Source of the DNA: RXOA01 sp964547105
GTDB lineage: Bacteria > Bipolaricaulota > Bipolaricaulia > UBA7950 > UBA9294
Assembly: GCA_964547105.1 (NCBI GenBank)
Contig: CAZJLO010000002.1
Location: 1 to 64,000, forward strand
Reading direction: 5' to 3'
Length of the DNA: 64,000 nt
A model generated the notes under the pieces. The model did not search any database. It worked only from the letters and a program-made list of their open reading frames with translations, and was not told where the DNA came from. A program made the translations under genes and the position numbers. Below are positions 42,499-51,128 of this stretch, one piece after another. How positions within the stretch are numbered: position 1 is the first letter of the stretch; each line of letters begins with the position of its first letter.

Positions 42499-44175
42499 TC
42501 ATCTATCCTCATGATTGCCCGAAGAACGCAGTTTCCCCTGACCTGATGAGGAGGCGGGTCTGCTGCCGTTGGGACTTGCTGTGCATCCACTGCCGAGACC
42601 CTGATGAACATTGATCTCGTGAACGATATTGGCGACAGTGACATTGCTTCCGGACAGTTCGGCAACGATGCGCCCATTGGCCATGACCAGGATACGGTTG
42701 GCGACTTGGACGAGTTCTTCGGAGTCCAACGAAACGTAGATTGCAGAGACCCCGTCCCGTACGAGCTCGAGGATCATTCGGCGGATCTCCATTTTGGCGC
42801 CGACGTCGATCCCGCGGGTCGGCTCATCGAGAAGAAGGATGCGGGGCTTCGCCGCCAGCCACCGGCCCAAGAGCACCTTTTGCTGGTTCCCGCCCGATAG
42901 GCTGGCCGCCTGTGCGTGGATCGATGGCGTGCTGACCTGCATCGATCGGACGCACTCTTCAGCAACCCGCGACTCGGCGCGGCGGTCGATAAATCCGACG
43001 GTAGCGAGATTGTCGAGCACGACAGCAGACGCGTTGGAGCGAACGGGTTGCTCGTAGAAGAGCTCGTCTGCACGCGATTCGGTCAAGTAAGCCATCTTCC
43101 GCTGGATGCCGTGACGAGGCGTGCGAGCATGGAAGGATTCGCCGTCGAGGATAAGCTGTCCGGTTGTTGGTCGATGGACGCCGAATAGGCACTCAAGAAG
43201 CTCGGTTCGACCTGCGCCACGCAGGCCCGCTAATCCGAGGACCTCGCCGGGAGCAAGATCGAAGGATATGTCTTTGAGTCCGAGCCGGTCGTGGCAAAGC
43301 CCTTGAACTCGCAGCCGCGGGCACTTGCCGCCTGAATCTGTGGTGATTGCCTGCTTCGCGTTCTCAATGTCATCGGTCGTCACCCCGCAGCCGACGATTA
43401 GCTCAGTCAGGCGGGAGACGGATAGGTCGTGGTTCACATTGTCTTCGGTGGACACGAACCGGCCGTTGCGAAGAACCGTGATGCGGTCGCAAATGGTAAT
43501 GACCTCGTTGAGCCGGTGGCTGACGAACACAAACGTCGTTCCTGCTGATCTGAGCTTTCGAAGAACGCCAAACAGTAGCGAAACCTCGTCTTCCGAAAGG
43601 GAAGAGGTGGCTTCATCGAGGATGACGAGTTTGGCATCTTCCACAAGGGCCTTGGCGATGAGTACAAGCTGGCGTTCGGCCGCGGAACAGCGAGAAACGG
43701 GACGCCTCGGATTTAGGTCGATCCCCAGTCGATGAAGCGTCTCCGCTGACCGGCGAACCATCGCGGCTCGGTCGAGGAGAGGGCCGCGGTGCGGGGGGGT
43801 GGGGTCAAGAAAGATGTTCTCTGCGACCGTCAGGTTCTGACAAATCGGCACTTCTTGGTGCACGATCTGGATCCCAAGTGACTCCGCATCACGAGGATCA
43901 TGGCAGATGGCCGGCTGGCCATCGAAGATCATCTGCCCGGTATCAGGGGAATACACGCCGCCTGTGACCTTGATCAACGTGCTCTTGCCGGCTCCATTTT
44001 CTCCGATCAGGCCGTGAATCTCGTGCGTATCGATGGAAAAAGACACATCGCGAAGTGCATGAACCCCCCCGAATGACTTGGTCATTCCGCGGTACTCCAC
44101 AAGCCGGCGCTTTCGACACACGGCTTCTCCGCTGGTGGCGGCTGTCTGGTGCGCGATTTCCTGCATCGTCATCAT
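42499..44175 (-). CDS. Sugar ABC transporter ATP-binding protein (RbsA type), module 2
   Basis: Duplicated ATPase of 558 aa, somewhat longer than RbsA through N- and C-terminal extensions. Domain 1: GENGAGKST, CSAAERQLVLIAKAL, LVILDEATSSL. Domain 2: GLRGAGRTE, LSGGNQQKVLLGRW, ILLLDEPTRGID. The last 40 residues are a Ser/Gly-rich tail not needed for the fold. It sits directly between the NTF2-like gene (3-base gap) and the permease. Confidence 0.92.
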   Translation of the reverse strand: MMTMQEIAHQTAATSGEAVCRKRRLVEYRGMTKSFGGVHALRDVSFSIDTHEIHGLIGENGAGKSTLIKVTGGVYSPDTGQMIFDGQPAICHDPRDAESLGIQIVHQEVPICQNLTVAENIFLDPTPPHRGPLLDRAAMVRRSAETLHRLGIDLNPRRPVSRCSAAERQLVLIAKALVEDAKLVILDEATSSLSEDEVSLLFGVLRKLRSAGTTFVFVSHRLNEVITICDRITVLRNGRFVSTEDNVNHDLSVSRLTELIVGCGVTTDDIENAKQAITTDSGGKCPRLRVQGLCHDRLGLKDISFDLAPGEVLGLAGLRGAGRTELLECLFGVHRPTTGQLILDGESFHARTPRHGIQRKMAYLTESRADELFYEQPVRSNASAVVLDNLATVGFIDRRAESRVAEECVRSMQVSTPSIHAQAASLSGGNQQKVLLGRWLAAKPRILLLDEPTRGIDVGAKMEIRRMILELVRDGVSAIYVSLDSEELVQVANRILVMANGRIVAELSGSNVTVANIVHEINVHQGLGSGCTASPNGSRPASSSGQGKLRSSGNHEDR

Positions 44176-44178
44176 CGG

Positions 44179-44532
44179 CTACTTCGGGGCAATCTCGTAG
44201 CTTGTCGTTTGACGCCAGATCTTGCCATTCTTGCATACAAGAGTGTCGAACGCGTCCTTGATCGTTCCAGCATCGGAGTCAAGCGCCCAGCGAAGGAGCA
44301 TCATATCCCCCTCGACGGTCATCCCGGCCTTCGGATTGTCGTAGGGGCGCATGTTCGGCATGTCCGCTCGCAGCTGCTGCAGAGCGCCCGCAATCTGGGC
44401 CGGGCCCTTGAAGACGCCGCCGAGGCCGATCAAGACAGCATCATCTGTGTAATCGAACTTCATTGCTTCGACGTCGCCCGAGAAGACGGCCTCGTTGTGA
44501 TGATCAAGAATCTCCTGCAATGTCCGCTCCAT
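44179..44532 (-). CDS. NTF2-like/SnoaL-type small protein in sugar module 2
   Basis: Single-domain protein of 117 aa: a helix-rich start ERTLQEILDHHNEAVFSGDVEAMKFDYTDDAVLI and beta strands GDMMLLRWALDS and KIWRQTTSYEI, the cone-shaped NTF2/SnoaL fold. Members include isomerases, cyclases and binding proteins. Its place between binding protein and ATPase is unusual and suggests an enzyme acting on the imported ligand, for example an isomerase; no catalytic residues can be fixed. Confidence 0.75.
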   Translation of the reverse strand: MERTLQEILDHHNEAVFSGDVEAMKFDYTDDAVLIGLGGVFKGPAQIAGALQQLRADMPNMRPYDNPKAGMTVEGDMMLLRWALDSDAGTIKDAFDTLVCKNGKIWRQTTSYEIAPK

Positions 44533-44573
44533 TTTCTTGTCCTTTCCTCATTGGTGACGTGTTCGTAAAGCAG

Positions 44574-44599
44574 GGGCGGGCCGACGAGGCGGCCCGCCC
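44574..44599 (-). other. Intercistronic hairpin after the module 2 binding-protein gene
   Basis: Perfect 10-base GC-only inverted repeat (44574-44583 with 44590-44599), 6-base loop, 12 bases after the binding-protein stop. It parallels the hairpin after the module 1 binding-protein gene. Confidence 0.75.
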
Positions 44600-44611
44600 G
44601 AATTGCCTGGT

Positions 44612-45601
44612 CTAGCGGTAGCCAGCGGCGATCAGTTCAGTAAGGCCGAAGGCTTCGACGTCTGCTCCCGTCACAACATGCCCGCCGGTATTCACGGAGG
44701 AGGGCTTAATCCCGAGCGTGTTCCAGAGGTAGAGCTGCATGAACGAAAGGAACCCCTCGGAGTATGGGTGCTGGTCGATTGTGAACGCCATGGTGCCGTC
44801 GGCGAGAGCTCCGGCGACTTCTTCCGTGAGGTCGAATCCAGCACAGAAGACCTGACCCTCGAGGCCGTTGTTCGAGATGAACTGCGCGGCGACCGGGCTT
44901 CCTGTGGTATCTACGGCGCAGAAAGCAGCTACATCAGGGTTGGCCAAGTAGTAGCTTTCGACGGCACCGTAGGCAGTGACGCGATCGTGCGTGGTGTCGA
45001 TCACGTCAATCTCGACGCCGACTGGCTCAAGTACGGTCCGGCCCGCCTCCATGCGGTCCTCAAGCGAGGTCTGGCCCGGGTTCTCCGTCAGGAAGCAGAC
45101 CTTCTTGCCGGCCGGGTCAGATCCGAGGAGCTCGAGGATGTACTCGCCCCAAGCGATCCCGGCGGCGTAGTTGTCCTGACCGATGTACGCGAGACCGTAC
45201 TTGTCGGCGGCTTCTGTCCCGGTGGCCATGATGACGATCGGAATCCCTGCATCGATGTACTTCTCGATGACCGTATCGAGCGAGTTCGGAACTGCGACAA
45301 ATACGGCAACCGCGTCTACGCCACTGGCGAGAAGCGTCTCAAGGACATCGAGCTCCGCCGCAATGTCGCCGTCAGAGGGTCCAAGATGCTGTGCTTGAGC
45401 ACCGACCATTTCGGCTGCATCCTTGAATCCCTGGAAAACTGGAACCCAGAACTGAACTGATGTTGCAATGGTCACCATCGCGAAATCAAGATCACCATCG
45501 GCCTGCTCGTACTGAGCAAGCGGGCTTTGCGCGCCGACCACAAGACCGCACATCAACAACGCTACTGCAAGAACTGCTGCCACACTATGAAATCTTCGCA
45601 T
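44612..45601 (-). CDS. Sugar ABC transporter substrate-binding protein (RbsB/LsrB type), module 2
   Basis: Periplasmic binding protein of 329 aa with a signal cut near VGAQS (residue 24). The mature part shows FAMVTIATSVQFWVPVFQGFKDAAEMVGAQ, LETLLASGVDAVAVFVAVPNSLDTVI and GIPIVIMATGTEAA, the family 4 sugar-binding fold. Start follows AAGGAGG. It heads the module 2 operon. Only distantly similar to the module 1 protein, so the two importers probably take different ligands. Confidence 0.88.
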   Translation of the reverse strand: MRRFHSVAAVLAVALLMCGLVVGAQSPLAQYEQADGDLDFAMVTIATSVQFWVPVFQGFKDAAEMVGAQAQHLGPSDGDIAAELDVLETLLASGVDAVAVFVAVPNSLDTVIEKYIDAGIPIVIMATGTEAADKYGLAYIGQDNYAAGIAWGEYILELLGSDPAGKKVCFLTENPGQTSLEDRMEAGRTVLEPVGVEIDVIDTTHDRVTAYGAVESYYLANPDVAAFCAVDTTGSPVAAQFISNNGLEGQVFCAGFDLTEEVAGALADGTMAFTIDQHPYSEGFLSFMQLYLWNTLGIKPSSVNTGGHVVTGADVEAFGLTELIAAGYR

Positions 45602-45872
45602 TCAATGCCTCCTTCATCCGCCCTGCTGTTGAACGATTCTACCGCTTCCTGTGCAAGAGAGTCAGATACTGAGTACGGGGCTGCAACCACCTCCTGCCTT
45701 CGACCAGAGAGCCTCTTGTTCGAGGCAGGTGGACACGGCGAGACAACGAGCTGGGAACGGAGCGGGTATAGTTCCGGTTGAGATGTGGAGAGGACGAAAC
45801 GACCCGCAAACCCACGATGCATCGTGTAAACCAACGTGGTGACGCCTTGTTCTCCTACCTCGCAGCTGATCA

Positions 45873-45900
45873 GTCGTAAGGATCATAGGTCGTAAGGATC
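45873..45900 (-). promoter_or_regulatory. Direct-repeat operator of sugar module 2
   Basis: Perfect 12-base direct repeat GATCCTTACGAC (minus strand, 45900-45889 and 45884-45873), 16-base period, lying just downstream of the predicted transcription start. It is unrelated in sequence to the module 1 operator. Confidence 0.65.
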
Positions 45901-45910
45901 TCTTTACATC

Positions 45911-45939
45911 ATTATATGGTGATATCTCTCCGGAATCAA
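45911..45939 (-). promoter_or_regulatory. Promoter of sugar module 2
   Basis: Minus strand: -35 TTGATT (45939-45934), 17-base spacer, consensus -10 TATAAT (45916-45911). The rest of the 45602-46023 gap holds the direct repeat and the kinase terminator; no gene was seen. Confidence 0.85.
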
Positions 45940-45950
45940 CCATGAGGAGA

Positions 45951-45984
45951 AAGAGACAGGCACAGCGACTGAGCCATGCCTGTC
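45951..45984 (-). terminator. Terminator of the module 2 FGGY kinase gene
   Basis: Stem GACAGGCA / TGCCTGTC (45955-45962 with 45977-45984), followed on the minus strand by TCTTTCTCC, 40 bases past the kinase stop. Confidence 0.7.
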
Positions 45985-46023
45985 CCTCGTGATCAGAGTA
46001 CGGGGGGTCTATTTGCTTGCTGG

Positions 46024-47565
46024 TCAGGTTACCTGGGCAAGCCGAGTACACAGATCGCTAATCGCGGCCACGGCGTCCTTGAAGATTGGCTTCAACTGAC
46101 GGTAACGGGCGGATGCTTCTGGGGTTGGGGTGCAGTGGTGCACGACTTGTGTGAGATCATCAACTACGGTGAAGTCTTTCCAGAGGCCGACGCCGACTCC
46201 ACCGATCATCGCCGCTCCAAGTGCCGCTGCTTCCTGTCCGATGTTGCTCACGTTTACCGGAATCTCAAATACGTCGGTGAGGATCTGCCGCCAAAGCGGA
46301 CTCTTGCCGCCACCGCCCACGAGGTTCATCTCGGACGGTATGACACCGCGCTTCCGGTAGTGGTCGAGGATCAGCCCAAGGTCGAGACTGACCCCTTCCA
46401 TGGCTGAGCGGATGACATCGGCTCGACTGTGACCGGGGCCGATTCCGATGTAGGCGCCCTTCAGGTCAGGATTGTCTGCGTGGATGTTGCCGCCGCCGGA
46501 GAACGTGCTAAGAAACATCAGTTGGTTGGATCCAGTCGGCGATGTTGCCGCCTCAACCTCCATCAGGGTGAAGGGATCGGCTGATTGTTGCTTGGCAGCT
46601 TCGACCTCGCTTCTGCAGATGACGTCTTGAACCCATTGATATGTACTTCCGGCGGAGTAGACCCCCATCTGAGGCGTGTACATGCCAGGGACGACATGGC
46701 AGAAATTGGAGATTCGCACTTCGTCTCCGATGACCGGGGTTTCGCTTGCCACCGACATCCAGCCGGACGTGCCGATGTACGAGTAGATACGGTCTTTGCT
46801 GACAACGCCTGCGCCTGCCGCCGTGCATGGCACGTCTTCGCCGCCGACGACGACGGGAATCCCTGCGGGAAGCCCCATTTCCTTTGCGGGAGCGGGAAGC
46901 AGCTCGCCGGCGATGTGGGTGGACGGGAACACGTCAGGGAGTTTCTCGGCAGGGAAGTCCGCGGCTGCGAGGAGTTCCTCGGAGTAGGCCATCTTGTGGA
47001 TGTCAAAGAATCCCGACAGCTGCGCATCGGAGGGATCCGTGACCTGGGCTCCCGTCATGCGGAGCGTGATGTAATCCTTCGTTCCAAGGAACTTGTGCGT
47101 CTTGTGGAACAGATCCGGCTCGTTGTCTCGATACCACATGAGTTTGAATCCTGTGTAGAAAGCTGGATCGAACGCGCAGCCGGTCTTTCGGTACCACTCG
47201 TCCAAGCCGGTCTTGTCGAGGACGCGTGCCGCTTGCTCCGAACTGCGCGAGTCAAACCATACCATTGTGGATTCGCGCAACAGGTTTCCGTTCTCGTCGA
47301 CCGGGACGTTTCCCATGCCGTGTCCATCGAAGGAGATGACGGCAACTTCGTTGACGTCGATCCCCGTCTTGGAAATGACATCCTTGGTTCCGGCGACGAT
47401 TGCGTTCCACCAATCGTTTGGCTTCTGCTCAGCCCAGCGCGGCTGCGGATACTCCGTTCCGTAGGATTGGAACGACTTGCCGAGAAGGGTACCATCCCGA
47501 TCGTAGAGAACGACCTTGCTTCCACCTGTTCCCATGTCGTGAGCGATGATGTAGCGCTTTGCCAT
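46024..47565 (-). CDS. FGGY family sugar kinase (XylB-like), module 2
   Basis: Kinase of 513 aa. N-terminal phosphate loop IIAHDMGTGGSKVVLYD, sugar-side VWFDSRS, C-terminal EGVSLDLGLILDHYRKRG and adenosine loop LVGGGGKSPLWRQILTDV. AAGGAGG precedes the start. Paralogous to the module 1 kinase but clearly diverged. Transcribed from its own promoter, upstream of and in the same direction as the module 2 importer operon. Expected to phosphorylate the imported ketose or polyol. Confidence 0.9.
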   Translation of the reverse strand: MAKRYIIAHDMGTGGSKVVLYDRDGTLLGKSFQSYGTEYPQPRWAEQKPNDWWNAIVAGTKDVISKTGIDVNEVAVISFDGHGMGNVPVDENGNLLRESTMVWFDSRSSEQAARVLDKTGLDEWYRKTGCAFDPAFYTGFKLMWYRDNEPDLFHKTHKFLGTKDYITLRMTGAQVTDPSDAQLSGFFDIHKMAYSEELLAAADFPAEKLPDVFPSTHIAGELLPAPAKEMGLPAGIPVVVGGEDVPCTAAGAGVVSKDRIYSYIGTSGWMSVASETPVIGDEVRISNFCHVVPGMYTPQMGVYSAGSTYQWVQDVICRSEVEAAKQQSADPFTLMEVEAATSPTGSNQLMFLSTFSGGGNIHADNPDLKGAYIGIGPGHSRADVIRSAMEGVSLDLGLILDHYRKRGVIPSEMNLVGGGGKSPLWRQILTDVFEIPVNVSNIGQEAAALGAAMIGGVGVGLWKDFTVVDDLTQVVHHCTPTPEASARYRQLKPIFKDAVAAISDLCTRLAQVT

Positions 47566-47651
47566 GCATGCCTCCTTCTTGTTCTATCGCGATGCGTTGG
47601 TTCGGCAGGGTTGTTCGCCGGTCCCGCAGCCGGATCGCATCCAGTCTGACG

Positions 47652-47679
47652 AAAATACGATAACACTCTGTCATAACAA
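47652..47679 (-). promoter_or_regulatory. Possible promoter of the module 2 kinase
   Basis: Minus strand: -35 TTGTTA (47679-47674), 16-base spacer, -10 TATTTT (47657-47652). ATAACA repeats at 47660 and 47673 lie in the same AT-rich patch. The rest of 47566-47928 shows no gene; a weak + strand -10 TACAAT occurs at 47844-47849. Confidence 0.4.
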
Positions 47680-47928
47680 CATTACAACCTAGTCGCAAGC
47701 ATTCTAGATCTCCGCCCCACAGGTGTCAAGGTCGAATACGAAGCGGACTCTTGCCTCTTGCTCTTCTACCCTGCCAGGGGCAAACAGCTCTCGACACTCC
47801 TTGGAAGCGCCCAGCGTAACGTGATGAGGCGAGCGAGGGAAGCTACAATACGCGGATCCGCCGCTGCTGATCGGAACAGGATCTCCGGCCGGAGACTCAA
47901 AGACTGACGAAGTGGAGCTTGAGATACC

Positions 47929-49590
47929 ATGATGAACGTCGACAAGCAAGGCTGGCCCCAGACGGTCTACGAGGCATTCACGCGTAGCGTGGAACGTTTC
48001 CCTGATCGGATCGCAGTTCGAAACACGCAGCCGCAACCAGGCGAGTGCGAAACGGTGAGTTACTCGGAGTTGGATCGGATGGTGAACCGCGCTGCATCCG
48101 GACTTGCCGGCCTCGGTATCGGCAAGGGAGATCGCGTCGCCATCCACGCACGTCCCTCGATCGGCTACGCCGCCATCTTCCTTGCGAGTCTGATGCGCGG
48201 CGCGTGGGTCGTGCCGCTCGACCCACAGCTGAGGGAGAACGAGTTTCGAACCCTTGTCGAGAAAGCAGGACCGAAGGCAGTGTTCACCACTCAATCGGCC
48301 TCCGATGGAATTCGCGACGTTTCTTCGAGGGTTTTCGAACTCGATGCAGCCGGCGCGCGTGGGTTCGCGGCGTTGCTTGGCGAAGGTGATGCTTTCCCGG
48401 AGGTTGTGGCGCTTGCCCCCGAAGACACGGCCGTGTTGGCATTCACGTCGGGAACGACCGGGCAAGCCAAGGGGGTGGTCCTGTCGCATCGGAACTTGAT
48501 TGCCGATGCGTTCCTTTCATCCACCGTCATGCCGATCACCGAGCAAGATGTATTCTTGAGTATCGCACCGTGGCACCACCTTCTCGGCCTGACCAGCTCC
48601 CTGATCGTTCCGCTGATCCGCGGCGCACAGACGATGTATACCAACGACCATCGAAGGTTGGCGCCGCTTTTGAAGGCTCATGGGGTCAGCATTTTCATCG
48701 GAGTTCCCAAGCTGTACCATGCGTTGTACGTGCGAATGGTGGGGCAGGCGCGGCGGACGCTTGTCGGCCGAGTGCTGTTCCGCGTTGCCCCCAAGCTTGT
48801 CGGAAGGACGATTCGGAACAAGCTCACCGCCGGACATCTGCGGTTCTTCGTCAGCGGATCTGCGCCGCTTGATGGGGAAGTCAGCAGTGGCTTCCGGCGG
48901 CTGGGGATCGGGTTGCTGGAGGGATATGGTTTGACAGAGACATCTCCGATCGTCTGTTTTTGCGACCCGTTCACCAAGAAGACAGGGACGGTGGGAAAGC
49001 CTCTTCCAGGGGTCGAAGCGAAGCTGATCGGGGCCAACGCTGATGGGATCGGCGAACTCTGCCTGCGTGGACCGATCATCATGCAAGGGTATCTCGACAA
49101 TGAGCAAGCGACCTCGGCGATGATCGATCAAGACGGCTGGCTGCACACGGGAGATCTTGCCATGCTTGACGCAGACGGCGAGATCTACCTGAAAGGTCGC
49201 GCGAAGAATGTGATCGTCCTTGAGAACGGCAAGAACGTTTACCCTGAGGAGATCGAGTGGGAGATGTCTTCGGTGCGCTACGTTGAGGAGATCATGGTCC
49301 GCGGGCGGGTGGTGAGCGGCCGCGAGGTTGTGGAAGCGCTGGTGTATCCGAACAGCGATCAGTTGGCCGAAGATGGCATCAGCGGGGCGGAGCGGATCCA
49401 CGCCGCAGTCTGGGATGCGATGCGCGCCCGCCAGTCGCGGCTGTCGCCGCACAAGCGACTGCATGGGCGGGATCGGCTGGTGATTGTCGAGCAGCCGTTT
49501 CCCAAGACCAGCACGCTGGACATCAAGCGGCACGTGCCGTTCGATGCTCTGGATGATCAGAGGAGAAACGCGTCCGACGGATCCGTTTGA
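47929..49590 (+). CDS. AMP-forming acyl-CoA synthetase family protein
   Basis: Adenylate-forming ligase of 553 aa. P-loop AFTSGTTGQAKGVVLSH (about residues 165-181), A5 motif EGYGLTETSPIVCF, A7/A8 HTGDLAMLDADGEIYLKGRAKNVIVLENGKNVYPEEIE, and the A10 lysine near the C-terminus (PKTSTLDIKRH). Most like long-chain fatty acid-CoA ligases. It is followed 35 bases later by the hydantoinase-like gene, with which it may be co-transcribed. Substrate unknown: a fatty acid or an acid product of the neighbouring degradation genes. Confidence 0.88.
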   Translation: MMNVDKQGWPQTVYEAFTRSVERFPDRIAVRNTQPQPGECETVSYSELDRMVNRAASGLAGLGIGKGDRVAIHARPSIGYAAIFLASLMRGAWVVPLDPQLRENEFRTLVEKAGPKAVFTTQSASDGIRDVSSRVFELDAAGARGFAALLGEGDAFPEVVALAPEDTAVLAFTSGTTGQAKGVVLSHRNLIADAFLSSTVMPITEQDVFLSIAPWHHLLGLTSSLIVPLIRGAQTMYTNDHRRLAPLLKAHGVSIFIGVPKLYHALYVRMVGQARRTLVGRVLFRVAPKLVGRTIRNKLTAGHLRFFVSGSAPLDGEVSSGFRRLGIGLLEGYGLTETSPIVCFCDPFTKKTGTVGKPLPGVEAKLIGANADGIGELCLRGPIIMQGYLDNEQATSAMIDQDGWLHTGDLAMLDADGEIYLKGRAKNVIVLENGKNVYPEEIEWEMSSVRYVEEIMVRGRVVSGREVVEALVYPNSDQLAEDGISGAERIHAAVWDAMRARQSRLSPHKRLHGRDRLVIVEQPFPKTSTLDIKRHVPFDALDDQRRNASDGSV

Positions 49591-49625
49591 TCGATGGGAA
49601 ATGCAAGAGCATGGGAGATGAGAGG

Positions 49626-51128
49626 ATGACGCACGACGACCTTTGGGCGGATTCTTCTAATCGAGGCAAAGAGGCGGCACACCGAGAGCGTTCGGGTTCA
49701 GGTTCACCCTTAGAAGACGCCGAATCGGATCTGGACAGCGTGATCGTCGGCGGTCGGGTCCTGTGCCCGTTTGGCGACGAACTCGAAGCGGCGGCGATCG
49801 GGATTCGCGACGGCCGAATCGCCGCGATCGGGAGCGACCGAGCGTTGCAGCGGCATGCGCGAGAGCGGATCGATGCACGGGGTCTGTGGATTCTTCCCGG
49901 AGCGATCGATGGACATACCCACATGGAAGCGCCGGCCTTCGGCGCGCAATCCGCTGACACCTTCGAGTCCGGGACGGCCGCCGCCGCTGCCGGTGGCGTG
50001 ACCTCGATCATCGATTTCACGCTGGGGATGGCGGGGGTTCCGCTTTGCCGACAGATCGATCTGAGGCAGCAGCAGGCGCAACGCGCCATGGTCGATGTCG
50101 GGATGCACGCCGAAATCGTGACGTCGGAGCAGGCGGAGATCGAGGAGATTCGTGGTGCCGTCGAAGCAGGCGTGAGCAGCTTCAAGCACTACATGGTCTA
50201 TGGAGAGCGGGTCGACCATGGTACGCTTCTGAAGTCGTTTCGCGCCATTGCCGCTGTCGGAGCGACAGCGATGGTCCATGCCGAGGATCAAGAGATCGTC
50301 GAGGCGGCGACAAGAGAGCTCCGAGGCCTTCCATCCGAAGGGATGATGTTACTTCCCCGCAGTCGGCCGGAGGCAAGCGAAGCCGTTGCCGTAGCGGTTC
50401 TCGTCTGCCTGGCGGAACTAACCCGGGCGCACGTCCATGTGGCACACGTGAGCACCGCAGCGGCGTTGCAGCTGATCGCGGCGGCGAAACGGCGCGGTGT
50501 GGCCATTTCCGCGGAGACCTGTCCCCACTACCTTCTTCTGAGCGAGGATGCGTACAAGACTGGAAGCGCACGTCAGTTCTCCGTTGTGCCACCACTACGT
50601 ACGGCGGCTGACAGCGCCGCGTTGTGGGCCGCCCTTGCTTGCGGCGTAGTCGACACGGTGGCGACGGATCACTGCCCGTTTCCGCGAAGCGCGAAGGATG
50701 CGCCAGCTGATCCGCTTCTGGTTCCTTGCGGGTTCCCCGGGGTCGAAACGATGGTGCCTCTCCTCTTCTCCTTTGGTGTGAGGACGTCGCGCATCTCGTT
50801 GTCGAAGTTCGTCTCGTGCATCAGCGGCCGCCCGGCTCTGCTTCTTGGCCTGTCACCGGCCAAGGGATCGCTGCAGATCGGCGCCGATGCCGATCTGATG
50901 CTGTTTGATCCCGATGCAGCGTGGACGATCAGAGCGGATGCCCTGCACATGAACATCGACTTCTCCCCGTTCGAAGGGCAGAGGATCACTGGGAAAGTGT
51001 GTTCGACCCTTGTGCGCGGTCGCCCCGTGTTCCGTGACGGAGAGATTCTCGCTGCACCGGAGTGGGGGCAGTTCCTTCGGCGCCGTTGCCCTGCGAGTTC
51101 CTGCGGCTGGCCATCTCGGGAAACCTAA
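49626..51128 (+). CDS. Dihydropyrimidinase/hydantoinase family amidohydrolase
   Basis: Cyclic-amide hydrolase of 500 aa from the ATG at 49626 (GGGAG upstream). The binuclear metal site is complete: DGHTHME (His97, His99), carboxylated Lys187 in VSSFKHYM, His in MVHAEDQE and VHVAHVST, and Asp in ATDHCPF. It opens dihydropyrimidine, hydantoin or allantoin-type rings. The first 35 residues are an unusual polar extension, so a later start is possible. It converges with the ribokinase of the big minus-strand operon with a 4-base overlap. Confidence 0.88.
   Translation: MTHDDLWADSSNRGKEAAHRERSGSGSPLEDAESDLDSVIVGGRVLCPFGDELEAAAIGIRDGRIAAIGSDRALQRHARERIDARGLWILPGAIDGHTHMEAPAFGAQSADTFESGTAAAAAGGVTSIIDFTLGMAGVPLCRQIDLRQQQAQRAMVDVGMHAEIVTSEQAEIEEIRGAVEAGVSSFKHYMVYGERVDHGTLLKSFRAIAAVGATAMVHAEDQEIVEAATRELRGLPSEGMMLLPRSRPEASEAVAVAVLVCLAELTRAHVHVAHVSTAAALQLIAAAKRRGVAISAETCPHYLLLSEDAYKTGSARQFSVVPPLRTAADSAALWAALACGVVDTVATDHCPFPRSAKDAPADPLLVPCGFPGVETMVPLLFSFGVRTSRISLSKFVSCISGRPALLLGLSPAKGSLQIGADADLMLFDPDAAWTIRADALHMNIDFSPFEGQRITGKVCSTLVRGRPVFRDGEILAAPEWGQFLRRRCPASSCGWPSRET

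Noticed and set aside
24803..47679. Identification of the sugar modules as an AI-2 (Lsr) system
   Set aside because: The importer and kinase types fit, but no recognisable LsrF, LsrG or LsrR is present and the aldolases are DeoC-type. Only the pathway logic is shared.
47704..48489. 261-aa minus frame at the start of the acyl-CoA-synthetase-like gene
   Set aside because: Mostly antisense to that gene; no family similarity, and it would fill the promoter gap.
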